From Vitis vinifera (lineage: Eukaryota; Streptophyta; Magnoliopsida; Vitales; Vitaceae), in NCBI RefSeq assembly GCF_030704535.1, contig NC_081813.1, positions 7,006,501 through 7,070,500 of the forward strand: 64,000 nt of DNA. Reading direction: 5' to 3'. The notes under the pieces are model-generated. The model was not told where the DNA came from. It searched no databases and saw nothing but the letters and a program-made list of their open reading frames with translations. A program made the translations under genes and the position numbers. The stretch's first letter is position 1; each line of letters starts with the position of its first letter. Below are positions 21,907 to 34,689 of this stretch, one piece after another.

Positions 21907-24900
21907 ATGTCTGCGGCCGTCTGCGGCAGCAAGAGATCATTCATGGACGACATCGAAACGACGCCGCCTCAGGCTTCCAAGAAGCTTCGCTGTTCTTCCA
22001 ACTCTCCTCCCCGATGCTCACCACCCTCTGCTCCCCTTCGTCAACTCGCTGCTACCTTTCCTCTCCTCGACTTCCAGGTTTTGTTTTTCTTTCTCAGATA
22101 CGATGTAGTATTCATTTCGTTTTCTGTTTTTATTCCTTCTGATATCTGTTTGGTCTCTGAGAAAATTTTGAATTGACTGATGCGAGTGTTTGTTTGTTTT
22201 ATTGGAAACGGGAATTAAGGTTCGGAATTCGGCAACCGAACGGAGGATTTTTTTTTCGGTTTTATTTGTTTTTTCATCATTTTAAAAAATGGCATTGTGA
22301 TTGTTCTTTTGATGTTTAGGAGATTGGGATTATGTCGTGTAGCGATTGTGGTCTTTGGAAGATTGTTTTTTCGTGTTTCTTTTTCTCTCTTGGAATGCTA
22401 CATATATTGATTTTGGTTTGGGTTTTATTTCTTCTGTTGGAATTGGGTTGGTTTCGTCTGTTTGATTGGTGAGAAAATTTTGAATTTATTGAGGTGGGCT
22501 TTTATCAGAAAATTGATACTGCTACCCTGCTATGTTACTAAGTGATGGTACTCCTTAGAAGATAGTTTTGTGTTTTTTCTCTTAGTTATAGAAAGTCTGG
22601 TTCTTTGTTTTCACAATGGTGACGTAGGAATGATCTGCTTTGTGAATTGTACTAGATGAATTGGGCATGGATATTTCTGCACAAAATGGATATGTTTGTT
22701 GAGAATGGATCTACTTGAAGTCATTTAGAAGCCTTACCCTTGATACCAAATTTGTCATTTTAATTAAGCTCTTAACATGCATCCATGGTGGACAGAATCT
22801 TGTTCTTTCTTGGGGAAAGGGAATCTTCCTTGCTTTGGTTGGAACATAAGAAAATTGTTCTAGATAGGACTCTTATGTATCTTTTTTGAGTGAGAAATGG
22901 AAAACTTTCTTGACAACAAGAGTGAGAGAATTATGTTTGGGGAAAGGATGAGATAAAGCTTTTATGTGGAAACTCCGTGAATCGGGGAGAAAAATCTAAG
23001 TTGGTTGGATCCTAGGTATAGTTAAATTCACTAGAAGTTATGAATGTGGGTGTTTACAAGATACCAAATCTGGAACTTTCGATAAAATTCAGATGTTGAC
23101 TTGATTTTTCCACACCGGACCTCCATGCCGTGAATTACACGCGCCATTGTCACTTTTCCAATGCTTCTTTGTAGTTCTTGAACTCCAGGATCCGAATCCA
23201 TAAACTGAACACTCCATATGAGCAAATACTTTTCATAAGCTACATTCTTTGCAAGTACCCGATCTATTTTCTAAATCTGTGAAAATTTTCATAAGTTGAT
23301 TGGCTTGTGTTGCAATCCTTGGCACCTTTAATCTGTAAGGCTGAAATACTGTTTTTGGGTTTAAAAACATTAGAAAATATCCAATTGAAGGCAAAAACTT
23401 CTCTTTTTTTCTGAAAAGATCTATTAAGTTCGCTCATGCTCGCAGGAAGACACTGCCTTCAAGCAAGTCGATTTAGTAAACTCTCCACTGCCTCTAATTT
23501 CTTTGTTCAGGATTGGAGGGAGATCTTTCTTGGTAATTGACATTTTTAATGGAATTGCCAATATCATGACTTGGACTCAGAATCCTGACACTTGATTATA
23601 TTGTTTTCTATTTTGTTTGAAGTTTCTAGTGTTATTGCTTTGAAATATTTTTATTTTTTTTATTCCTTTTGCACATTGATTGATAGCCTAATAGACAGAA
23701 TATTATTTTCTTGCACAGTTGTTGAGATAATTTGTAGCTATCTCTTTGCTACTGTGACTAATTATCATTTAATTGTATTACTTTTCAGGTTCTTGAAAGA
23801 GCACTGGCAGAATGTGACAATGACCTAGATTCTGCCATGAAGAGCCTGCATGAGCATCATTCAAGATATATGGAGAAAAGAATAGGTTCAGTTGAAGGGA
23901 CCTTTGCTGCAAACATGGATAAAGGTATACTCTTATTCTCTATAAGAGACTTGTCTATTCTTTTAGAAAAGAGCAAGCTGAGATCTATCTTGTTTGCTCG
24001 GCTGGATTTTGATGTTTAGGTCTAGGTTTTCCAAAGTATCTAGAAGCTGCATTGATTATCTGGTACAAATGTTTTTTATGCTTTGGTTTCACTTGTTACT
24101 ATGCAGTTGATCCTCTAATAATTGATATTTATGAAACAGTATTCTCTAATGGCTTGTAATTCTTTTGAGGAATTAACTTGGTTCTCGGGTGGATTATTAA
24201 TAATCCTGTTACCCAATAATTAATGTTTTCTTAAGAAATTCTTGTACATTAATTCTTAGACTGGAAATATGTAAAAAAAAAATATTTACCTTATCATGTA
24301 TGAGATGAGTAGCTGTGAATGAAAACCTCAAGCAATTAGATCCAATGGATAAGCTATTTATTTTTGCCAACATTTCAATAAACGACAACTTAAAAGACAT
24401 CATACATGCAAATCATTCACTTTTCACACTCTTTTCTTGGAGTGTTGATCTCATTATCTTGTAGGCTAAGTTCATAACAAGGAATCATATGCTTCAAAAA
24501 TGAGGTCTCAAATAACGTAAAAAAATTGGTTTCTGACTCATGATATTCAATTGTTTTAGGAATTTCCAAGTCCTCATGGACTTTTAGTATATGGGAGCGA
24601 AATATTTATTTTTCTTCCCTTTATATGATCCTAATAGACCCTTTCCTTTTTACAATCTTCTTGTTTACTTTATGGGTCTATCTCATCACGTCTCTTTCTC
24701 TCATAGACACCCCATCAAAACCTTTTCTTGACCTTGGAATAGGTTGATGTCTAATTTTCCTTATTAGAAATATAATTGATAAGATGTATATGACTCATGT
24801 TTTTGTGCAAGTTGTCTAATTGTGAGGAAGTTTTTTGCTGATGAAAGTTGAAGAATTTTTTTTAATATTTAATAAATTCTTTTTAACTATAAATTTTCTC

Positions 24901-26649
24901 GTCCATGACTATTCCTTGTTAGAAAATAAGTACTATAGTAGGAAACTCCCATTTTGTATGTTTTCTAATGAATTTTTTTATATTCTTTCAGGGGCCTAAA
25001 CCTTTGTATGACACATTTGATTTAGATAAAAATTTTCTTACTTAAACATAAGAGATTCAGATGAAAGTTTACAAATTTGAATATCTCGAGTCCTTTCCAT
25101 ATATATCCTTGATGCATATAAATTTCATTCTTTATAGTATCATGCAAAATCTAAAGATTTTGAGCTATAAATTTCATGTGACATACTTTATTCTGAGCTC
25201 AATCCTCTTTAATATAAGCTGATACATTCCAAATAATGAATTGTCATTCTGATCATTAAGATGGGATAGGTTGTTGTTTTGGACCTTCAGTCATCGTCAA
25301 TTCAATGTACGCATGTTTGGGGATGTGTTCCTCATAACCTTATACTACTTTACCTAACATAGTCATTATCAGTAAAAACTAAACTATTCTTATAAGCTGT
25401 TTTATGAGCTAGCTGCTTGAAACTGCATTCTCTTTCTATGGTTGGTTTCACCTGAGGGCAGGACTCTAACAGCTGCATTTATAATTGGCAGGTAGCATAA
25501 CTGCTGATGGAACTGCTTTTTCAAACAACCTTCCTGTGGATGGTGGAGAATGGGTGGAATTATTTGTAAGGGAAATGATGAATGCTGCAAATGTAGATGA
25601 CGCCAGAGCCCGTGCAACAAGAGCACTGAATGGTTTGGAGAAATCCATCAGTGCAAGATCTGATGCTGAGGTAGCACAGACATTTTACAAGGTGGGTATT
25701 TATTTGTTTAGGCAAATATGCTTGAATATTCTGCATGCCAGTGGGACTAGGCTGCAGAAGTTCGGAAAATAAATTCCACAAAAAATGAGTTACTGGGGAC
25801 ACATATCTAATAGAGATTCTGACAAAGTTGACATTTTTTTTTGAAATTATGATCTTTAAATCATGTAAACCATGACAAAATGTGTCAGTGCATAAAGTGT
25901 CTGCCAGAATGGATTCATCTTCCTGTGTTCATCGAAGTGGGAAAAAGATTCTGAAGTTAAAGAGTGCAGTTCTGAAATAGTTGGCTATTGCAATGATTCA
26001 GTTTGTGCCTTGAGGAGAAAAAGGTAATGGGAAACAGTAGAGGTGCCTAAGCATGCATTCTTTGCGAAGTTTTATCCAGTGGGAAGAGAAAAAAAGCAGA
26101 ATGTGCTTGTTTTTTGGAATCATCTAGCATTTTTAAGCTGGAAGATTGTTTTGAAAATTGCGTGGAAGTTAGATTTTTCTGTTCTTCTTTACAGATGCTA
26201 CAATGCTTAATCACAAACTGTCCTTCTGGAGCCTTGTCTAGTTACACTATTTATTTTCAGGAAAATATAATGCTAAAGGAACAACTTGAAGTACTAATGC
26301 GGGAAAATACTATTCTCAAACGTGGTGTGGCTATCCAGCATGAACGCCAGAGAGAGTATGATGATAGGAACAGAGAATTGCAGATGTTGAAGCATTTGGT
26401 CCCTCAATATCAGGAGCAGCTGAGAACCCTAGAGGTGAACATCAAAACCCCCACAATTCACAGGAACTTAACACAAAAATATTTAAATGTGTTAGCATCA
26501 CAGAACTTATCTTTTATCAATTAAAAGGTTCTGGGATTTTTACTTTACGGTTGTCATGCCAGGTGAAGAACTATACCTTGTCAATGCATCTGAGGCATAT
26601 GCAGCAAAGCAGCTCTGTCACCGGTCGCTTCAATCCTGATATCTTTTGA
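21907..26649 (+). CDS. CUE-domain protein (ubiquitin system component Cue)
   Basis: Five exons (21907-22077, 23789-23924, 25492-25691, 26261-26434, 26563-26649), all GT-AG with matching phases, encode 255 residues. Residues 1-40 are Ser/Pro-rich with basic KR/KK patches. A CUE/UBA-like three-helix domain spans about 43-79 (LRQLAATFPLLDFQ, then VLERALAECDNDLDSAMKSL), with exon 1 ending just inside it. The middle part holds NNLPVDGGEWVELFVREMM, which I recall as conserved in the plant orthologue (Arabidopsis At5g32440). Residues 170-245 are a Leu/Glu/Gln heptad-rich coiled coil (starting ENIMLKEQLEVLMRENTILK). CUE domains bind mono-ubiquitin or polyubiquitin chains; the coiled coil suggests oligomerisation or partner binding. 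The exact cellular role in plants is not known to me. Exons 2-4 are also bracketed by clear polypyrimidine acceptors. Confidence 0.9.
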
Positions 26650-29600
26650 GAAAGAGATGGAAGGTAGTACATGATAGAAAACTCAACTCAAATTTCTGGG
26701 CTCATTCATGGTGTTTGCTCAGGGACCTGTTTGTTGTCTTTTTCATGGCCCATTTGGTCATGTTGTTGTCTGGCTGTCGTTGTAAGCAAAATATGGAGTT
26801 AGTTTCAGCTCTGCTAATAGAAGATTTTGAAATGATTTTAAATTTTAATGGCATTCTCATTTTGTGAGAAGATTTTGCACTAATTTCAATTTCTTACTAT
26901 ATATATCATATAAGATCTTTGAGGGCTTGTTGCTGTGTCCTTCCTCTCATGCTTTGGTTCTTAATCATAATGCTTCCTATAAAATGCTCTTTATCTGTTA
27001 TTTATGTATATAATAGAATTTGTAATCCACCTTTGTCAATGTCATCTGTTAAGGGTGTTTTTGCTAGGCTGGGTTGGGCTTGGAAAGCAATATATCACAT
27101 CAAATTAGTTTATTTATTTATTATTTATTTTATTTTTTAAAATTGTGATATTGTGATGATTGGTGTTATGAAAGCTGTTTTTATCTTTGTTTTCAGGGTG
27201 GAACTCCCTAAGGAGACTTTGAAAATAATTTTATGATGTTTTTTAGAATAAAAATTTGTTTAAGGACTTGAAATGTTTGCAACCTATTTGACGTGCTTTC
27301 AAATATATATTTTTTTAAAATAATTTTTATCAATTATGCAAAAACCGTTGTAAAAAAAAAATTAACAAATATGTTTTCAAATATAAAAAAATGTTTTCTA
27401 TTTTAAAACCATTTTTAAAAACAATTCTCAAACATGGTCTTTGGTTTTTGGTTTTTTGGTTTGAGAATTATTGAGTTGATTAATGTGGAGTAGGGAAGGG
27501 TGAAAAGTGTATGCATGGATGAATATTATAAAAACGGTGCTCCTTTTTTTTAGTTTTTTTGTAATTTTTCCTCTAACAAAACAAAATAACTTCAAGAGGT
27601 ATATTATTTACTTCTTTTATCATTTTTTGTTTTTTAGTTTCCCTTATATTTTTATAACTTTTGATCCATTTTTGTCTCGATATTTTTATCAAGATTTTCA
27701 ATATATCCATAAAATCCAAATAATGATATATATATATATATATATATATGAAAACTGATATTTTCATCATTGTATCAAAATGAGATATAAAAAAAATGTA
27801 ATGTTTTATATTAGAATTTGAAAAAACACTTAATATTAAAATGATTTACTTTGTATTGAGAGATGATATATGTATAATTATTTTTTATTTTAAAAATATT
27901 TATAATTTTATTTGCAAATTTTATTTTTATATTTAATTATTATATAGAACTTATGATTTTTTAATTTTTTTTAATAATAAATTAAAACAATTGGAAATAC
28001 GATAATTAAAATAGATTAATTTATTATACTTAATTAATTTATTAAAATTTTATTTTTACAAAAATGTTAAATATTTAGTATATAGGAAAAGAAACGAAGA
28101 ATGCTGTGTATTGCACAAAAAGGAGTTGGGTTTGGGCCCTTACCTTCATTTTTGAGTTTTGACCGAGAGAAAATAAGGTTTGGACGCCATAGACTTTGAG
28201 TAATTGTGTGGACAAATCGATAAAATATCCCAATAAATGAGAAGAAAAAAAATCCTAATATATATTGTCAACTTTCCACTATATTTTCATCACTATTTTG
28301 ATATACCATCACGGTATAAAAGTTTTAAAGATATTATTAATACTCAAAAACATGAAAAAACTATTTATTTATTTATTATTATTATTATTATTTATTTTTA
28401 TTTTTTATAATCGTGGGTGTCTGGACCAACTCACGCACACCTCGACTAATTCCACGAAGTCTTGAAATTAATAATGGGATAAATCTTCTAATGAAGAGGA
28501 CTCCATGTACATTATGTATTTTATATTATTAATTATATGGATTACCTCAAATGAAAAAAATAAAAAATTTCCTTCTTCTTCAAGTGGTGTAGGATATTGT
28601 GATAGGTGTACAATAATTTTTATATGAAGTAATATACAAATTAAGAATAAAGAAATTGATTTTTAAAATGAGATATATTTGGATTCACCTAATTACTTCA
28701 CACATCCACCGTTTTACACATCTACTTTAAAACATTACTCTCATTAATACATTTGTATAAATTTTTTTGGTATACCTAAAATATCCTTTTCATTATTCAC
28801 TTGGACACCTACCTTGTCTTGAATTTTTCCTTCTCAATAGGTAAAATCCTTTTTTGGAAGTTGTTTGTTAATAAAAAAATATTTGAAATAATTTCAGGTT
28901 TAAGAAATGAGATTTTTTTTTTTTATAAAAGAAGAAAAAAAAACCCCGATTTTGCGAGTGTCCAAAACTTGTAAGACTAAGCACTAAAAGTGTGTTTGGG
29001 AGTATGGTTTTAGACGATCTTGAGGGTATTTTGGTTATTTTATTAAAAGTCATTTTTATCTTAAATGTTATTATTATTATTTTTTAACCTTTTGCTAAAA
29101 ATAAGTTACTTTCATATAATTTATTTTTGACTTTTTATTATTTTTTTAATTTTTGATTGAATATAAAAAAATTAAAATATTTGATTTTTTTTTAATTATA
29201 AAAATAATAAATTGATTTTCCTTTACTTTTTAATGCTTAATAAAAATAAAATATATAAAAAATAAACAATTTAATATTTAACACTGTTTAATACTATTTA
29301 ATATTAAGTTCAATTTAAAATTAAATTAAAAAAAAAAACAACATGAAATTTTAATTCAGACATATGCATATAAATATTTGATGGATACAAAAATAATCAG
29401 TCTTTTTAATTATATCAATTTTTTTCCTTATATTTCTTTCGTTTATTTCATTGTCATTTTATCTTTCTTATGCCTTTTTGAATTTTTTTTTTTTAAATAT
29501 CCTTTCTCACTTTCACTCATTTTCTTTTTATCTTTCCTAAATCTTTTATAACATCTAATATAATTTAATATTCTAGTAAATATTTTTTATAGCTCAAAAA

Positions 29601-29914
29601 AGTAATACTAAGAATTTACAGTTGAAAAACCCTAATTCTTCATCAATTAGCTTAATTTGAATTCAAATTAGAAGTCAACTAAGCTATTAAAATATAACTA
29701 GTAGTCAACAAAAGACATCAATTTCAAAATAAAAGTAACTTAAAGGGAAATCCAGAATTAATTTATGAATGCATGGCCCATGGCTTCTAATTTATTTCAT
29801 TTATTGCTCATTATAACTCATCCCAAACAAAGATCCACACTCATCTCCACCATTTCTCTAAAGAAAATTAAGATGCATATTCATGGCCTTCGCTCCTCAT
29901 GTCCACAATTCTCA
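26650..29914. other. CUE-gene 3' flank and AT-rich intergenic DNA
   Basis: The first ~600 bases are probably the 3' UTR and downstream flank of the CUE gene. Beyond 27,240 the sequence is very AT-rich, with poly-A/T runs and words from 'gtttgg'-type MITEs (about 27,240-27,460 and 28,990-29,050). The frames at 26,919, 27,507 and 28,265 are low-complexity. I see no gene. Confidence 0.5.
27725..27749. repeat. (AT)n microsatellite
   Basis: About twelve uninterrupted TA/AT units in intergenic DNA. Confidence 0.85.
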
Positions 29915-30038
29915 TCATTGTTTGGGGCGGCATATATTGGAAGTGCAGTTCTCCACACAGCTTTCCATTCTCTCTGAATCTGCAACTCAAATCACACATA
30001 AACATAGATAGATAGATGAGAGAGAGGGAAAGAGAGGG

Positions 30039-30069
<31 letters not shown>

Positions 30070-30353
30070 GAGAGAAAGAGAGAGGGAGAGAGAGAAATAC
30101 CATTGCTAAGCTCAGCACATTCATTCATGGAACACCCAAGGCTGCAGTAGTAAAGTGGATTAGAAGCAGGCCTAAATACACACTGCTTCAAACACTTGAA
30201 GGCACAAGAGAAGAGCTTCTTGGAGTTCACTATGCATTTCAAGAAGCATGGGCCATAGCAACTCTCCCAGCTGGCTGTTGCATGCCCTGCAAACACCAGC
30301 ATCACCACCATTGCCATTATGCCTACTCTTCTCACACCTCTGATCACCTCCAT
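29915..30353 (-). CDS. Secreted thionin-like Cys-rich peptide
   Basis: Two exons on the minus strand (30353-30101 and 29979-29915, joined in phase 1 across a GT-AG intron) encode 105 residues. Residues 1-27 are a classic signal peptide: basic N-terminus, a Met/Val-rich hydrophobic core and an Ala-x-Ala-like end (GHATA). The mature part of about 78 residues has 12 cysteines in four triplets spaced C-x3-C-x3-C, C-x3-C-x3-C, C-x3-C-x4-C and C-x3-C-x4-C. The fourth triplet comes only from exon 2. This pattern and the YGPC/GC-x4-C blocks fit the plant thionin-like family (Arabidopsis 'thionin-like protein 2' type), which is secreted and thought to act in defence or reproduction. Reading through the intron instead gives a low-complexity Ser/Leu tail, so splicing is well supported. 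The TATA box sits about 50 bases upstream. Activity is not demonstrated. Confidence 0.85.
30018..30096. repeat. (GA)n microsatellite in the thionin-like intron
   Basis: An almost pure GA tract of nearly 80 bases with occasional GGGA/AAAG breaks fills most of the 121-base intron (30100-29980 on minus). On the sense strand it is a CT tract ending within 40 bases of the acceptor side, so length changes could affect splicing. It follows a short (GATA)n run. Confidence 0.9.
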
Positions 30354-30402
30354 CTCTCTCAGATTGTCTTCTGCTCTGAGGCCACCCCATGGCCCAAGGA
30401 CA

Positions 30403-30412
30403 CTATTTATAG
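30403..30412 (-). promoter_or_regulatory. TATA box of the thionin-like gene
   Basis: On the minus strand the sequence is CTATAAATAG, a near-consensus plant TATA box, about 50 bases upstream of the start codon at 30,353. This implies a very short 5' leader of some 20 bases. Confidence 0.65.
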
Positions 30413-32600
30413 GGTAAATGCCCTACAAAAGCAATTAACTCACTGCTAAGAGATAAGAACAATGTGGATATCATCCAATGCAATGAACTGTTTTGTATTT
30501 TCCAAATTAAAGAAAATGTGGGTTGAATTGATTATCTGCAGTCCAAAAAATATCATAAGATATGATTTGTTGTGAATGCAGTTTTGGTTGAGTTTTGACT
30601 GCTGTAATTGAAGTTTCTAAATGAAGGATTATGGAGCAGTTAATGTGTGTCATCTATGAGTTGGAAAGAAAGATATATCTGAAGTATTAAAGGCAGAAAA
30701 TCAAAATGTATTTTTGAAAAATCTATATGATTATTATTATTTTTAAAATTGGTCTATTTTCAGGAAATGTGTGGTTTGCTAATAAATTTATTTCTTTTGA
30801 AACAAATTAATTAATGTTTTCCTTTTTTTTTTTCCTGAAAATTTTGAAAGTAACGTACAACTTTAATTTGTACAACCCAATTTGTGTTTATATTTAATAT
30901 AATATAACAATAAAATAATATTATTTAATTTTCCTGGTCATTTAAGATATTTTTAATCTTTTAAAATTTTCAATTATGAAGAAATTAATAATTTAAGAAA
31001 TGTCTATTTGTACCCTTTTGACATTGATATTAACATCATTAATTTAATGCATTAAAATTATTTAATGATTTATAAATATATAAACGACATGAGTTGTCTC
31101 AGTATTTTATGACAAAAGTAATAGTGTTTGAGATACTTTTTAATTCCTCATTCATGACATCAACAAATCATATAATATGTTAATATTATCAACTTGATGC
31201 ATTGAAAATAAGAAAATATAAAAATTAAGATAAAAATACAGTGATAAAGAGAAAAAAATATATAAAAAATATATAATTTTTAAAAATATTTTTTTATAAA
31301 AAACTAAAGGCGGTTAAACATTTTGCATTATTTTCTAATTCTTCTAGATAATCCAAATAAAAAATTAGATATTCCATCTTCCTTAAACTCAATACAAAAG
31401 CATGATTTATTAACTTAAAATTAAAAATAATATTACATAATTATGTAAACCTTTTTTTTATTTATAAAATAAATGTAAAAATTATAGTAAAAAAAATATT
31501 TTAGAAGATGCAAATAGTATTTTGGTTTTAGATACCAAATGATTTCATCATGATACATTCTAATTTATAAGGGTTAAAACCAAAAATTTTGTTAAAATTA
31601 AATGTTTATTGATTACATATGGCTAATGTGGAGGTCACATGCTTTAAATGCCCTTAAAAAAATTTCACCCACTTTAAGGCATTTTAAATGTCCTCAAAAT
31701 TTGACTGACTTTAGTCGAAGGATATTATGGAATTTTAGTCTATTATTTTGCTAAATGGCCTTTCATCTTTTATCTTATCCTTTACAAGAATTATCAAAAT
31801 AAGTGACAATTTTGGGTCATTAATGCCACTAACCCACTTTATTTGGTAATTTTTCCTTTGACTTATAATATTTTGTTAACAATAATCTTATAAAAAACAT
31901 TGTTATGTAAATTAGTGTTTGGATATATTTTTTTTTTTAGTTGGGGCGGGGTACCATTGAAAACAAATGATAAAAGCACTTATTTTGAAGAATGATTTTA
32001 TGATTTTTCAAAACTTTAAATATACTTCACTCATTTAATTTTTTGGGGTGTTTTAAACTTTATCTCTTCACATTTTAAACCGCACATTTGTCCCCCAAAA
32101 TTGTTTTAAAAAAAAAACAAATACTTTGGCCCCTAAATTTATTAAAAAGTCAACAAGCAATTTATTAAATAAAGAAACAAGACTAAAATGCAATGAAATA
32201 TTTGTTATTTAAATTTGAAGTTGCTACACTTTGTAGTTACATGCAAAAACTAAGATAGTCATGTTAACGTTTCTCTAAAATGAAAAATCAAAACTGGTGT
32301 CTATCATATTTTGGAAGTGTTTGAACAATTCTATTTCAAACTTGTTGATTCCACCTAAGTTTAAATCAATGTTCAGATCAGAGTGTAAAAAAGAATCATT
32401 CCTTTTATAATTTTATAGAGAGTTTGTAATTAAAGGTAAAATATCGTTTGTTAACAAATTTAGGGGCAAAGTGTTAGGTTTTTAATGTAAAAGAGTAAAG
32501 TATAAAACATAGTTGATGGGACAAAGTATATTTAACCATTTTTTAAAGTTTATTAACATCTATTTTATTTTATTTTTGTAAAGAAATAGGAGTTTGGACG
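30413..32600. other. AT-rich intergenic DNA
   Basis: The first few hundred bases form the promoter flank of the thionin-like gene. The rest is AT-rich with many short poly-A/T tracts. No coding frame, terminal inverted repeat or retroelement protein could be recognised. Confidence 0.5.
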
Positions 32601-32637
32601 AGGACTATTGGGACCTATAGGAAAATAGTGGTTCTCT

Positions 32638-32948
32638 TAGAATCTAATTATGAAGTTGACTCAACAATCTACTAAAGAGAGTGAACTACATTATAGTATC
32701 CTATGAAATTAGAATGAGCAAAGTTTCGATCCATGACCTACTATTCATTGCAGTAATCAGCTGATATTCTCTAGTTCCAACGAAATTAGATTCTAATATT
32801 CATTATAGAATCTAATTATGAAGTTGACTCAACAATCTACTAAATAGAGTGAACTACATTGCAGTATCCTATGAAATTAGAATGAGCAAAGTTTCGATCC
32901 ATGACCTACTATTCATTATAGTAATTAGCTGATATTCTCTAGTTCCAA
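32638..32948. repeat. 168-bp-period tandem duplication
   Basis: The block 32,638-32,780 recurs at 32,806-32,948 with only about six differences in 143 positions, both starting 'tagaatctaattatgaag' and ending 'ctctagttccaa'. The start-to-start distance is 168. A more diverged third relative begins near 33,647 ('ataatctaattttaaagttg'). No protein is encoded. It probably belongs to a non-coding retroelement region. Confidence 0.85.
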
Positions 32949-34174
32949 GGAGCATATGTCAAATCATATTAAAGGAATTACTATGACAACAAATTTCATA
33001 ATCACGTGTCATTTGGATCACCTAAAGGGACACATTATCTTAATTCCATGAGATATCATTGTAAGGAAAATTGGATTACTCCATTCCTTACTACATAATC
33101 CATATTAAGATAAAGATCTAGAGAAGAAAAAGTTCTTACCTGGATTTGGATGTTCCTAGATCAATTTCACATGGAGAATAAGAAGTTTGAAGGTCTCGTG
33201 CACCTAAGATCTTTTGCTCGATAACTCGAACCATGATCTTGACACTCTAAAGTGTGAGTAATGGAAGAGAGCAAACATTGACTCTATCTTTATTTGGAGG
33301 TGGAAGACGGTTCTCACCAAAAAGTGATGGAAACCCAACCCCTAAGGGTATTTATAGGGTTCTCCTACTAAGCATAAGTGACTTGAACCTGCCAAGATTT
33401 AGGTCACTTAATCTAGCCTTAACTAGGTCCTAATTGATTAATAAACCACATAAGGTAATCTAATTAATCAATTAGTTCAGTCAAGATACTTTATTCACTA
33501 TCCCTTATGCAACCTTGCATAATTATTAAAATGTTCATATGCACAAGAGTTAACCTAAAGTTAGTTCAATCCTCATAGACCATGTCATCATGGTATATGA
33601 GCTTAAAGAGGGGACCACTGAAACCCATAGGAGTACTAACCCCCTTATAATCTAATTTTAAAGTTGATTTAATATTCTACTAAAGAGAATCAACTACACT
33701 CTAGTCCCCTATATAAATAATAACAAAACGAAGCTTGAGTTTGTGACTTATTATCTATTGCATACAAACTTCCTATGAACTGGTGTTTGTAATTTAACAA
33801 GGTAGTGTTATCATCTATCAAAATTACCTCTTTAATATTTGAATTACAAATCTAATTTATTATGTGATCAAATGACATGATTTAGCTCATAAAAAATATA
33901 TGTCAATTCCATTGTGGCGCCACAAATTTCATCATTATATGTCTTTTGGATCACCCAATGGGACACACTGTTTCAATTTCATGAGATATCTAGTATCTAT
34001 ATTGAGAATACTTATTGCTACCAACCTCCATCAACAATGACATAATCCATAAGGATATATGACCACTTTAGGATCTTATCTGTAAGTCAAACTCTCATGT
34101 TAATTTTAACACAAGGTCAATATTCTCTTTAGGTTAAGAGTCCATGCAGTATAGTAGTTGGGTGAATCGTGATT
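32949..34174. other. Non-coding repeat-derived DNA
   Basis: This moderately complex sequence has no open frame of note. It contains the third, diverged copy of the 168-bp unit (about 33,647-33,760). Twice it uses similar phrases on crossing a 'gacacat/gacacactg..atgagatat' block (about 33,028-33,058 and 33,962-33,990), showing internal duplication on a ~930-bp scale. A non-autonomous LTR element is my best guess. Confidence 0.35.
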
Positions 34175-34540
34175 GTAGGACCTCAGATGCTACCAACTCT
34201 CCTAAAAGCAATTGCTATTAGGAAATACACATATCCTAATATTTTAGTGCATTCACCCAAGCGTTCATAACATTCAAACACAAGAAGAGTTGATGGACAT
34301 GACTAACCCTCCGATCTACCAACAATCTCCCCTCCCCCCCAATGACACCCTTGGGGTTCAAACTCGTGACCTCAGTTCTCATACTACTTATAGGACCTCA
34401 GGAGCTACCAACTTTCTTAAAAGCAATTGTTGTCACGAAATATGTATACCCTAACCTTATAGTGCATTCACCCAAGCGCTTACGATATTCGAATATAAGG
34501 GGAGTTGATGGATGTGGCTAATCCTCTGATCTGCCAATGG
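34175..34540. repeat. Diverged direct duplication, ~216-bp offset
   Basis: The segment 34,175-34,322 (from 'taggacctcag.' to '.atctacc') is repeated at 34,391-34,539 with moderate divergence. Both contain 'agtgcattcacccaagcg' and 'agttgatgga'. The spacer holds a C-rich run and 'ggttcaaactcgtgacctc', which resembles a tRNA-type B box, so SINE ancestry is possible but weak. Confidence 0.6.
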
Positions 34541-34689
34541 AGTAGATTCAAAGTTTATGATGGATATGATGGAGGTGCAGTAGAGGCAAGAGGGGCCTTG
34601 TGTGCATGTCAAAACAAGGGGCCACTTCTGCTACAGTTTTTTCATGTGGGTTGCTCTTAGTTCATGGGGAAATGTTGTGAGATCATAGG

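Noticed and set aside
29868..30353. 161-codon uninterrupted minus-strand frame for the Cys-rich peptide
   Set aside because: It runs through a CT microsatellite giving a Ser/Leu repeat and loses the last Cys triplet. The spliced model with consensus GT-AG sites restores a regular cysteine pattern.
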